Shown: one piece after another, positions 37,552 to 49,000 of the stretch | Layout: every line of letters starts with the position of its first letter | Numbering within the stretch: the stretch's first letter is position 1 | Assembly (NCBI GenBank): GCA_014843695.1 | Contig: CM026390.1 | Coordinates: 11,882,904 to 11,946,903 of the forward strand | Direction of reading: 5' to 3' | DNA length: 64,000 nucleotides | Origin: Archivesica marissinica | Taxonomy: Eukaryota > Mollusca > Bivalvia > Venerida > Vesicomyidae | Made by a program: the position numbers and the translations under genes | The notes under the pieces: model-generated | Seen by the model: only the letters and a program-made list of their open reading frames with translations | The model's database searches: none | What the model was told of the DNA's origin: nothing

Positions 37552-37759
37552 TAACGCAGTGGCGCGCTCGCTTCTCACCTATGCAACCCTGGTCGATCCT
37601 CGGACAGGGAAGTATGTGAGATCGTACGGTGGGTTTTCACCGGGTACTCCGGTTCCCTCCCACAAGAATGACCACATTTACGCTTTCATATTAATGTGAT
37701 TAATATAAGTTGTTAAAACTTGCTTCACAATCGTGGTAAAATAAATAAATTTTAAACTA
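37552..37759 (+). mobile_element. SINE (family 5) with 11-bp target duplication
   Basis: tRNA-like head around ACGCAGTGGCGCGCTCGCTT and GTCGATCCTCGG, body CCGGGTACTCCGGTTCCCTC, tail GATTAATATAAGTTGTTAAA similar to family 1. ATCAACTACAT flanks both ends (37541-37551 and 37760-37770). The 60-codon open frame at 37517 is SINE sequence. Confidence 0.9.
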
Positions 37760-37864
37760 ATCAACTACATGCACACGTTACAGAGACATGATTGTAACAT
37801 GCGCACAATACCATCACATGACCTTCTAAGTCTAAAAAGAGTCATAATTTGCATTAAAGATACC

Positions 37865-38103
37865 CAGGGTTCCCGCTGTCAATCGCCAATGGCGCCAATT
37901 ACGACAAAAAACAAATACTGGCGCTAAATTTTGTAAATTGAGCACTACTTTAAAAAAAAAAAAATGTTCGCACATGTTTTGTCAAATATTTATCTGTGAA
38001 CCATTTGGCTTTTAGTTGGCTCCATTTTTTTCAAATTGGCTCCAGTATTTTTCAATTGGCGACAGAAGTGGTGCAGACAATAGTTCAGACAGAGAGAACC
38101 CTG
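37865..38103. mobile_element. Small TIR element (CAGGGTTCCC type), copy 2, inverted
   Basis: Ends CAGGGTTCCCGCTGTC and GAGAGAACCCTG, with GATACC on each side. The interior (TTGGCTCCA, CAATTGGCGACAG) is the reverse complement of copy 1, so the two copies flank the SINE in opposite orientation. Confidence 0.75.
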
Positions 38104-38221
38104 GATACCCGGGAGTAAGATAACTCGCTTAGCAACTTGCAAGAATAAAAAGATATTACGCTGGGGAGACTACTGTAGTGTAGTCCTTATTCTTCAAATG
38201 GTCTACAACTAAAGTAGAACA

Positions 38222-39148
38222 TACCTAGTCATGTTAATGTACAGTTCATACCTAGTCATGTTAATGTACAGTTCATACCTAGTCATGTTAATGTACAGTT
38301 CATACCTAGTCATGTTCATACCTAGTCATGTTAATGTACAGTTCATACCTAGTCATGTTAATGTACAGTTCATACCTAGTCATGTTAATGTACAGTTCAT
38401 ACCTAGTCATGTTCATACATAGTCATGTTAATGTACAGTTCATACATAGTCATGTTAATGTACAGTTCATACCTAGTCATGTTAATGTACAGTTCATACC
38501 TAGTCATGTTCATACCTAGACATATTAATGTACAATTCATACCTAGTCATGTTAATGTACAGTTCATACCTAGTCATGTTAATGTACAGTTCATACCTAG
38601 ACATATTAATGTACAGTTCATAAATAGTCATATTAATGTACAGTTTCATACCTAGTCATGTTAATGTACAGTTCATATATAGTCATGTTAATGTACAGTT
38701 CATACCTAGTCATGTTAATGTACAGTTCATACCTAGTCATGTTAATGTACAGTTCATACCTAGTCATGTTAATGTACAGTTCATACCTAGTCATGTTAAT
38801 GTACAGTTCATACCTAGTCATGTTTGTGTTCATATATAGTCATGTTAATGTACAGTTCATACATAGTCATGTTAATGTACAGTTCATACCTAGTCATGTT
38901 AATGTACAGTTCATACCTAGTCATGTTAATGTACAGTTCATATATAGTCATGTTAATGTACAGTTCATACATAGTCATGTTAATGTACAGTTCATACCTA
39001 GTCATGTTAATGTACAGTTCATACCTAGTCATGTTAATGTACAGTTCATACCTAGTCATGTTAATGTACAGTTCATACCTAGTCATGTTAATGTACAGTT
39101 CATACCTAGTCATGTTCATACCTAGACATATTAATGTACAGTTCATAC
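38222..39148. repeat. 27-bp array derived from exon 6 end and donor (about 34 units)
   Basis: Plus-strand unit CATACCTAGTCATGTTAATG then TACAGTT. On the gene strand GAACTGTACATTAACATGAC then TAG|GTAT repeats the exon 6 terminus GAGCTGTACATTAACATGAC TAG|GTATGA. Shortened 16-base units occur at intervals. Every unit carries a full donor-like TAG|GTATGA; CCTAG/CATAG variants alter the donor context. Confidence 0.97.
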
Positions 39149-39291
39149 CTAGTCATGTTAATGTACAGCTCATTCCTCGGTTTCTCATAATTCTCGAGCC
39201 TCGCAATGACGGAGAAGAAGAATGGTAACACTAGATTCACACCGGACACGCACAGTGGCATGGCCATCTCACTGAGCACAGGAATGTCCAC
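39149..39291 (-). CDS. TMC exon 6: TM4 and ELYINMTR loop; donor seeds a 27-bp array
   Basis: 143 bases, acceptor TTGCAG, start phase 0, donor ACTAG|GTATGA leaving two bases. It encodes VDIPVLSEMAMPLCVSGVNL, then VLPFFFSVIARLENYEKPRN, ending ELYINMT. This is TM4 and the conserved loop that in TMC proteins reads (P)R.ELY...TR. The AG left over joins G of exon 7 to make the arginine. The donor is repeated every 27 bases downstream. The second copy (exon end 39122) would add exactly nine in-frame residues; the third lies beyond an in-frame TAG. Confidence 0.94.
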
Positions 39292-39299
39292 CTGCAATT

Positions 39300-40232
39300 C
39301 ATAGTGGAGTGGTGGGGTTATATACTGAGGGTTTCAATTCAATTGAGACTGAGCTCTTCACTGAACCAATCAGTAGCTAGAGACTGAGCTCTTCACTGAA
39401 GCAATCAGTAAATGTGAAAAGCTTAAAAGATGGAAACATGTGATTATGGCATGCATGAAAGACAATACACTTATATAAGCACACAGATATATAATACAAA
39501 CAGGTAGATGTACACAATCACACAGACATATAATATACATATGTGAAACATAGAAAAATCTTGCAGAATCTCGAAGTCAGTTTGGCAAATATCGCAATAT
39601 CCTAAAATTACTTCAAAATGAAATAATAGAGAGATATGTATTAACCTAATAATAATGACAACATAATTTTAAAGACATGCATTTATATAAGTTTACCTAC
39701 AGTCAAACCTAAAACCACCTCCCTATCATGACCACCTATCTCTAAAGGTCCATATTTGGTCAATGATCAGTGAAATTCAACCTGCTATGAGAGACCATCT
39801 GCCAACAAGGCCCTCATGATTCCTGTCTCATGGGTGGTCTTTGTAGACAGGTTACATTGTAATAGACATCATAAACATTTATTTGTATATTGGTATGTTA
39901 TAAATCACATTGTATTGGTTAATTGGAAGCCAACTTTGCATTATATATTAGTAGTGGCGGCTTTATGAAACAAATAAAATTATTTATATAATCATATTAT
40001 TATCTACAAATGACAAAGAGACAGGAGAAATGTATGGTGGATTATAAATGTGTACAGTAAGATATGATATAGCCCAAATCCACAACATTGTACGCTACAA
40101 ACACACAAAAGAAAGAAATGAAGACATATTGTTGAATAGTCTGGACAGGCAACTGGTAACCATGGCAACCACTATGCCTGGTGTCCACCATTATATTAAC
40201 AAATCAGTAAATTGATTGAATAAAAAGTAAAA
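39300..40232. other. Intron sequence with a possible small DNA element
   Basis: Mostly unique. Around 39710-39850, TACAGTCAAACCTAAAACCA and a distant CTTTGTAGACAGGTT resemble mariner-type MITE ends, as do sequences near 42865-42960 and 52630. No exon found. Confidence 0.4.
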
Positions 40233-40492
40233 GTGTTTGTTTATTATAGTGTCACCCCTATTTAAAGGGCCAGCAATTTCTGACTTATGAGACACCTCTT
40301 TTTATGAACATCCCTACTCCCCGATTCCTATGCTTGTATTCCAGGTGCCAAGCTGGTAGGCAATCGGTAATCATTATTTAACTAGCTGGCGGATCACCAA
40401 ACGGCCATATCAGAACTAACACCTGACGAGATTCGAACCTCCGACCTCCCGCTCTGTAGGCGGACACCTTAACCACTAGGCCACGGTGACGG
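40233..40492 (-). mobile_element. SINE (family 4), minus strand
   Basis: Read on the minus strand: CCGTCACCGTGGCCTAGTGG (A box), GGAGGTTCGAATCTCGTCAG (B box), then a body ending AGTGTCACC-complement and AATAAACAAACAC. A plus-strand copy is at 52278-52537. Confidence 0.9.
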
Positions 40493-40741
40493 AATATGTA
40501 ACAAGATTGATCAAACTTTGTATAACCAGCCTATATAAACCGGACATTGAAAGCAACATATTCAGAATTGCCTAACATATTGATATGTTGTAACAATTTC
40601 TAGCACTAGCTGTTAGCTTACAATCAACAACTATTAAGTTTTATATTGCATATGTATATATGACTCACTAGACTGTACAAGCTACACATATAACCTAAGA
40701 CAGGAGATATTACAACATAAGCATACGCCACATGTCTAAAC

Positions 40742-40912
40742 TTGGAGCCATTACGATTGTGCCCTTAGGCAAGGCATTTAAATTCCACGTTGCCTCTTCT
40801 CTCTCCCTCGTGGCGATGGATTCCATCAGGAATGAGGTCTCGAGAGTGATTAATATCAGTTGAAAAGAACTTGTTTCGCAATCGAGCTAAAATAAATTTG
40901 TATAAACTAAAG
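40742..40912 (+). mobile_element. SINE family 1, headless copy
   Basis: Begins GGAGCCATTACGATTGTGCC; body GCCTCTTCTCTCTCCCTCGT, GGATTCCATCAGGAATGAGG, and the AATCGAGCTAAAATAAATTT tail. Confidence 0.85.
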
Positions 40913-41317
40913 TTGTTTGTTTTTTAGTTTAAATTTGCACCAACAGCTTAGGTAATATGGTGAATCTCCAGCTAACATTGATGGGTGAACAGTATTTTAA
41001 GCACGGACGGGCACCTGCATAGAACCACAGACCTTCCGCAAGTCAAGTTTTCAATGTTGAAAACTATACACTAGTGAATAAAGCATATCATTTGTAACAT
41101 AATGCTAGGAATGTAGTTATTATATTACAATTTAAAAAGCATACATTTACAAATTCAGAAAAGAATTTAAAGATTTCAAATTTGCAAGAAAATAACTTCC
41201 GTTCATGGCATACTATGGATAAATGATGTTGCAACCGTATATCAGAGATGTTTTCAGTGGTGTAAAACATGCATTAACATGTAAAGTATAACTCAACATA
41301 GCAAGTCAATAATAGTG

Positions 41318-41978
41318 CTAGCACGTTCACTTCAGGCCTGGAGTTCGAGTCTCCGCTGGAGCTGTGCCCTTAGGCAAGGCATTTATTAAATTCCACTTTG
41401 CCTCTTCTTGCTCCCTGATGGCGATGGATTACATCTCGCTCCCTCATGGTGATGGATTACATCTCGCTCCCTCATGGTGATGGATTACATCTCACTCCCT
41501 CATGGCGATGGATTACATCTCGCTCCCTCATGGCGATGGATTACATCTCGCTCCCTCATGGTGATGGATTACATCTCGCTCCCTCATAGCGATGGATTAC
41601 ATTTCGCTCCCTCATGGTGATGGATTACATCTCACTCCCTCATGGCGATGGATTACATCTCGCTCCCTCATCGCTCCCTCATGGTGATGGATTACATCTC
41701 TCTCCCTCATGGTGATGGATTACATCTCTCTCCCTCATGGCGATGGATTACATCTCACTCCCTCATCGCTCCCTCATGGTGATGGATTACATCTCTCTCC
41801 CTCATGGTGATGGATTACATCTCTCTCCCTCATGGCGATGGATTACATCTCGCTCCCTCATGGCGATGGATTACATCTCGCTCCCTCATGGCGATGGATT
41901 ACATGAGTTCTCGTGAGCGTTTAATATAAGTTGTAAGAACTTGTTTCGCAATTGAGCTAAAATATTTTTGTATAAACT
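41318..41978 (+). mobile_element. SINE family 1 with an internal 28-bp array
   Basis: Head remains (GCACGTTCACTTCAGG, GAGTTCGAGTCTCCGCTGGA), GCCCTTAGGCAAGGCATTTA, then about 18 copies of CTCGCTCCCTCATGGTGATG GATTACAT (41400-41905), then GAGTTCTCGTGAGCG and the ATTGAGCTAAAATATTTTTG tail. Confidence 0.88.
41400..41905 (+). repeat. 28-bp minisatellite inside the SINE (about 18 units)
   Basis: Unit CTCGCTCCCTCATGGTGATG then GATTACAT. It comes from the same SINE segment as the 31-bp array at 1636-2745, but with a different unit length and boundary, hence an independent expansion. Confidence 0.93.
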
Positions 41979-43131
41979 ATATATCAATAATGTTATCGAT
42001 GTAAAATCACAAACTTTCTGATGCAGACGTCAAGGTTAAGTGAGATAAACACGAAGCGTTGATTGTAAATGATTGGTTTTGATTGCTTTTAATCTTTTGT
42101 ATATTGTCTGGAGTGGAGTATCGCAGCTAAAGTTGTACTGCATGTGTAAGGACTTGGGCACTCTGTCACAGGACTTAGCTAAAGTCCAAGATGAGATCTA
42201 GAAACAATCCGTGAAAGTGAAGTGTTTAAATAAGCAGTCAACTCTTGAACGTTTTTTTTAAATAATGAATGATTGATGATGATATGTACTTTTCAAGGAA
42301 ACTACTGTGCTGGTGGTATACATCACAATATAATTAATGAAAACAAGAAAATCAATGTACTTCCTTTAGTTTGCATAAAAGGTTCGAACTATTAAACAAC
42401 ATGAATATTGTCATATTTTCAAGCTGGTAACGTAGCAACAAATTTATTAATTTACAACGAACACAACTGCTCTCACCATGTCTACTTACCGCACTGCGTA
42501 AATACATAGTGTGCAAACTCCACGATGGAAAGGAATTCATATAAGCATTTTTTTGCTTGTTTTCCAATCCATTTTCTTTTGTCTGGTGTATTTGAATGTA
42601 TGTGTTTAACAATGTTATGAACTGAATAAAAATATGTTTAAACTAAAACAAGAAAATAAATTTTGAAAATAAATGGATTAACTCATTTACATTGTACTTT
42701 ATTATATTATTAATTAATTCATTAATTAATTGTGATATACAGTTGTATATGAATGGATTTCAGAAGTACAATCCTAAACCATAGAAACAACCAACTCTTC
42801 TGTAATTAAAACAGAAACACAAAGAAATTATCATGTGAAAGTACATTGTACATGTAGTAAAATTATCATAATTTGGTCTTCTTGACCAAACTCGATAAAG
42901 AGACCACCCTGTTAATAAGACAACTTTTTGGAAGTCCCATAGGTGGTCTTATTATAGGGGTTTTACTATAAATACAATGTGTTAGATTGGGTTGAAATAG
43001 ACAGAGAAAAAGCTAGCAGAGACAATGTGTGCGCAAAATTATCACCTGGCTCTCCTACAAAAATGTACAAACATACAAAATCAATCAATCTTAAAGATAA
43101 AAATAACACAACATGACCATTTATTTAGGTA
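41979..43131. other. Intron sequence without recognised exons
   Basis: AT-rich. A TTAATTAATTCATTAATTAATT low-complexity patch lies near 42710. A possible decayed mariner-type MITE (GGTCTTCTTGACCAAACT ... GGTGGTCTTATTATA) lies near 42880-42960. Confidence 0.5.
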
Positions 43132-43369
43132 TTGACCCTTTCAACACCACATACCTCTAAATAGGCTTACACAAAGGGTAGATCCACATGAGCCGGCTCA
43201 TGACGAACCTTCTCATCAGGATCACTTTTTGCCAGTAATATTACTATGCTTAGACAAAATTACCCATTTTGATAAATGAACTGGTCCAAATGAAATTTTC
43301 TTATTAATTTATTGGTCTAAGAATATCATGCACCAGTCCATGTCAGTTACTGGGTGTTGAATGGGTTAA
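43132..43369. mobile_element. TTAA-type MITE, copy 2, inverted
   Basis: Left end TTGACCCTTTCAACACC (TTAA mutated to TTGA), right end GGTGTTGAATGGGTTAA. The interior is the reverse complement of copy 1 (GAGCCGGCTCATGACG, CATGCACCAGTCCATG). Confidence 0.88.
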
Positions 43370-43528
43370 TGTGGAAGACAATGCATTGGTGTAATTGTAA
43401 TACATAGATATTGTAAATGCTTTTTTGTTCCCATGACAACAAGATGATGGCCATTTTGTTCACATGACAATAAGAAAACAAAACCGAAGAATTCAAATTT
43501 GTCTTTTTTCTTTTGTGTACCATACAAT

Positions 43529-45377
43529 ACTTACATTAACATACTGCATACCATGCAATACTTACATTAACAGACTGTGTACCATACAATACTTACATTA
43601 ACAGACTGTGTACCATACAATACTTACATTAACAGACTGTGTATCATGCAATACTTACATTAACAGACTGTGTATCATGCAATACTTGCATTAACATACT
43701 GTATACCATACAATACTTACATTAACATACTGTGTACCATACAATACTTACATTAACAGACTGTGTACCATAAAATAGCTACATTAACAGACTGTACTTA
43801 CATTATCAGACTGTGTACCATACAATGCTTACATTAACAGATTGTGTACCATACAATACTTACATTAACAGACTGTGTACCATACAATAGCTACATTAAC
43901 AGACTGTGTACCACACAATACTTACATTAACATACTGTGTACCATACAATACTTACATTAACAGACTGTGTACCATACAATAGCTACATTAACAGACTGT
44001 ACTTACATTAACAGACTGTGTACCATACAATACCTACATTAACAGACTGTGTACCATACAATACTTACATTAACATACTGTGTACCATACAATACTTACA
44101 TTAACAGACGGTGTACCATACAATAGCTACATTAACAGACTGTACTTACATTAACAGACTGTGTATCATACAATACCTACATTAACAGACTGTGTACCAT
44201 ACAATACTTACATTAACAGACTGTGTACCATACAATACTTACATTAACAGACTGTGTACCATACAATACCTACATTAACAGACTGTGTATCATACAATAC
44301 CTACATTAACAGACTGTGTACGATACAATACTTACATTAACAGACTGTGTATCATACAATACCTACATTAACAGACTGTGTACCATACAATACTTACATT
44401 AACAGATTGTGTATTATACAATACTTACATTAACAGACTGTGTACCATACAATGCTTACATTAACAGACTGTGTACCATACAATGCTTACATTAACAGAC
44501 TGTGTACCATACAATACTTACATTAACAGACTGTGTACCATACAATGCTTACATTAACAGACTGTGTACCATACAATACTTACATTAACAGACTGTGTAC
44601 CATACAATACTTACATTAACAGACTGTGTACCATACAATACTTACATTAACAGACTGTGTATCATACAATACTAACATTAACAGATTGTGTACCATACAA
44701 TACTTACATTAACAGACTGTGTACCATACAATACTTACATTAACAGACTGTGTACCATACAATACTTACATTAACAGATTGTGTATTATACAATACTTAC
44801 ATTAACAGACTGTGTATCATACAATACTTACATTAACAGACTGTGTACCATACAATGCTTACATTAACAGACTGTGTATCATACAATACTAACATTAACA
44901 GACTGTGTACCATACAATACTTACATTAACAGACTGTACTTACATTAACAGACTGTGTATCATACAATACCTACATTAACAGACTGTGTATCATACAATA
45001 CCTACATTAACAGACTGTGTACCATACAATACCTACATTAACAGACTGTGTACAATACAATACTTACATTAACAGACTGTGTATCATACAATACCTACAT
45101 TAACAGAATGTGTACCATACAATACTTACATTAACAGACTGTGTACCATACAATACTTACATTAACAGACTGTGTACCAAACAATGCTTACATTAACAGA
45201 CTGTGTATCATACAATACTTACATTAACAGACTGTGTACCATACAATACTTACATTAACAGACTGTGTACCAAACAATACTTACATTAACAGACTGTGTT
45301 CCATACAATGCTTACATTAACAGACTGTGTATCATACAATGCTTACATTAACAGACTGTGTACCATACAATACTTAC
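43529..45377. repeat. 31-bp array derived from exon 5 end and donor (about 60 units)
   Basis: Plus-strand unit CTTACATTAACAGACTGTGT then ACCATACAATA. On the gene strand ACACAGTCTGTTAAT|GTAAG then TATTGTATGGT, identical to the exon 5 terminus and its donor. A shorter 18-base unit (TACTTACATTAACAGACTG) recurs, and CCTACATT, CTAACATT and GCTACATT variants change the donor to GTAGG, GTTAG and GTAGC. Confidence 0.97.
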
Positions 45378-45536
45378 ATTAACAGACTGTGTATCTGAGA
45401 TGTAGAAGATGAGATATCCAGAGCCTCCGATCATAGCTAGTATAAATAGATTTGTAAGCAATCTTATAGAGAACCATTTACATTTTTCGCCCAGCGTTTT
45501 CGCCTCTTCATCTCTCCTTACACCGGAGAGGTATTC
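45378..45536 (-). CDS. TMC exon 5: cytoplasmic loop and TM3; donor seeds a 31-bp array
   Basis: 159 bases, exactly 53 codons, phase 0 at both ends. Acceptor TTTCAG, donor AAT|GTAAGT. It reads EYLSGVRRDEEAKTLGEK, then LLTNLFILAMIGGSGYLIFY as TM3, ending SDTQSVN. The last exon bases ACACAGTCTGTTAAT and the donor GTAAGTATTGTATGGT are repeated about 60 times downstream. Use of the next donor copy would run into an in-frame TAA ten codons on, so only the first donor gives a full-length product. Confidence 0.94.
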
Positions 45537-46006
45537 CTGAAACACGAAACAAACACCGGTAAGAGGATGTACAGGCACTGTAACACGACTGTAGATATAT
45601 TATATTGGTGCTGGTGTTAGACTGCTATATTGGTTGATTTGGTTTAAAGCGCCCAGATTAAAGGCGTTCTCTATAGTTTTGTAAAACAAGTTTACAATAA
45701 TAGAATGTGTTCATACTTTGTACATCACTAGTACTATGTATCACTAACCAAAATATGAAATAAAATATGCTAATGACTTGTTTTTTTTGTTATTAATTAA
45801 TTTGTAACATGTCCATTTTCCATTTCGGCTAATAATTTCTCATTTTGGAGACAAAAGTAAAATTATTATGTGTGTATTGCTATACTAAGTTAATATGTCA
45901 CATGCACCCTAAAAACATAAAATATGTATATTTTAAATACAATAATCTTAAATCATAATGTTTACATGAGTACTTGATTTTGGTATGGTTGTATATGTAA
46001 AATATT

Positions 46007-49000
46007 GCATAAATGTCAAATTCATATTACATAAATGTCAAATTCAAATTGCAACAGTGTCAAATTCATATTGCAACAGTGTCAAATTCATATTGCAACA
46101 GTGTCAAATTCCTATTGCAACAGTGTCAAATTCCTATTGCAACCGTGTCAAATTCATATTGAAACAGTGTCAAATTCATATTGCAACAGTGTCAAATTCA
46201 TATTGCAACAGTGTCAAATTCATATTGCAACAGTGTCAAATTCATATTGCAACAGTGTCAAATTCATATTGCAACAGTGTCAAATTCATATTGCAACAGT
46301 GTCAAATTCATATTGCAACAGTGTCAAATTCATATTGCAACAGTGTCAAATTTATATTGCAACAGTGTCAAATTCATATTGCATAAAACATCAAATTCAT
46401 ATTGCAACAGTGTTAAATTCATATTGCAACAGTGTCAAATTCATATTGCATAAATGTCAAATTCATATTGTAACAGTGTCAAATTTATATTGCAACAGTG
46501 TCAAATTCATATTGCATAAAACATCAAATTCATATTGCAACAGTGTCAAATTCATATTGCAACAGTGTTAAATTCATATTGCAACAGTGTCAAATTCATA
46601 TTGCAACAGTGTCAAATTCATATTGCAATAATGTCAAATTCATATTGCAACAGTGTTAAATTCATATTGCAACAGTGTCAAATTCATATTGCATAAAACA
46701 TCAAATTCATATTGCAACAGTGTCAAATTCATATTGCATAAAACACCAAATTCATATTGCAACACTGTCAAATTCATATTGCAACAGTGTCAAATTCATA
46801 TTGCAACAGTGTCAAATTCATATTGCAACAGTGTCAAATTCATATTGCAACAGTGTCAAATTCATATTGCAACAGTGTTAAATTCATATTGCAACAGTGT
46901 CAAATTCATATTGCAACAGTGTCCAATTCATATTGCAACAGTGTCAAATTCATATTGCAACAGTGTCAAATTCATATTGCAACAGTGTCAAATTCATATT
47001 GCAACAGTGTCAAATTCATATTGCAACAGTGTCAAATTCATATTGCAACAGTGTCAAATTCATATTGCAACATCAAATTCCTATTGCAACAGTGTCAAAT
47101 TCATATTGCATAAAACGTCAAATTCATATTGCAACAGTGTTAAATTCATATTGCAACAGTGTCAAATTCATATTGCATAAAACGTCAAATTCATATTGCA
47201 ACAGTGTCAAATTCATATTGCATAAAACATCAAATTCATATTGCAACAGTGTCAAATTCATATTGCATAAAACATCAAATTCATATTGCAACAGTGTCAA
47301 ATTCATATTGCAACAGTGTCAAATTCATATTGCAACAGTGTCAAATTCATATTGCAACAGTGTCAAATTCATATTGCAACAGTGTCAAATTCATATTGCA
47401 ACAGTGTCAAATTCATATTGCAACAGTGTCAAATTCATATTGCAACAGTGTCAAATTCATATTGCAACAGTGTCAAATTCATATTGCAACAGTGTCAAAT
47501 TTATATTGCAACAGTGTCAAATTCATATTGCATAAAACATCAAATTCATATTGCAACAGTGTTAAATTCATATTGCAACAGTGTCAAATTCATATTGCAT
47601 AAATGTCAAATTCATATTGTAACAGTGTCAAATTTATATTGCAACAGTGTCAAATTCATATTGCATAAAACATCAAATTCATATTGCAACAGTGTCAAAT
47701 TCATATTGCAACAGTGTTAAATTCATATTGCAACAGTGTCAAATTCATATTGCAACAGTGTCAAATTCATATTGCAATAATGTCAAATTCATATTGCAAC
47801 AGTGTTAAATTCATATTGCAACAGTGTCAAATTCATATTGCATAAAACATCAAATTCATATTGCAACAGTGTCAAATTCATATTGCATAAAACACCAAAT
47901 TCATATTGCAACACTGTCAAATTCATATTGCAACAGTGTCAAATTCATATTGCAACAGTGTCAAATTCATATTGCAACAGTGTCAAATTCATATTGCAAC
48001 AGTGTCAAATTCATATTGCAACAGTGTTAAATTCATATTGCAACAGTGTCAAATTCATATTGCAACAGTGTCAATTCATATTGCAACAGTGTCAAATTCA
48101 TATTGCAACAGTGTCAAATTCATATTGCAACAGTGTCAAATTCATATTGCAACCTCAAATTCCTATTGCAACAGTGTCAAATTCATATTGCAACATCAAA
48201 TTCCTATTGCAACAGTGTCAAATTCATATTGCATAAAACGTCAAATTCATATTGCAACAGTGTTAAATTCATATTGCAACAGTGTCAAATTCATATTGCA
48301 TAAAACGTCAAATTCATATTGCAACAGTGTCAAATTCATATTGCATAAAACATCAAATTCATATTGCAACAGTGTCAAATTCATATTGCATAAAACATCA
48401 AATTCATATTGCAACAGTGTCAAATTCATATTGCAACAGTGTCAAATTCATATTGCAACAGTGTCAAATTCATATTGCAACAGTGTCAAATTCATATTGC
48501 AACAGTGTCAAATTCATATTGCAACATCAAATTCCTATTGCAACAGTGTCAAATTCATATTGCATAAAACGTCAAATTCATATTGCAACAGTGTTAAATT
48601 CATATTGCAACAGTGTCAAATTCATATTGCATAAAACATCAAATTCATATTGCAACAGTGTCAAATTCATATTGCATAAAACGTCAAATTCATATTGCAA
48701 CAGTGTCAAATTCATATTGCAACAGTGTCAAATTCATATTGCAACAGTGTCAAATTCATATTGCATAAAACGTCAAATTCATATTGCAACAGTGTCAAAT
48801 TCATATTGCAACATCAAATTCCTATTGCAACAGTGTCAAATTCATATTGCATAAAACGTCAAATTCATATTGCATAAAACGTCAAATTCATATTGCATAA
48901 AACGCCAAATTCATATTGCATAAAACGCCAAATTCATATTGCATAAAACGCCAAATTCATATTGCAACAGTGTCAAATTCATATTGCATAAAACGTCAAA

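Noticed and set aside
46007..48880. Many frames with NSYCNSVKFILQQCQIHIAT repeats
   Set aside because: Translations of the 22/23-bp minisatellite.
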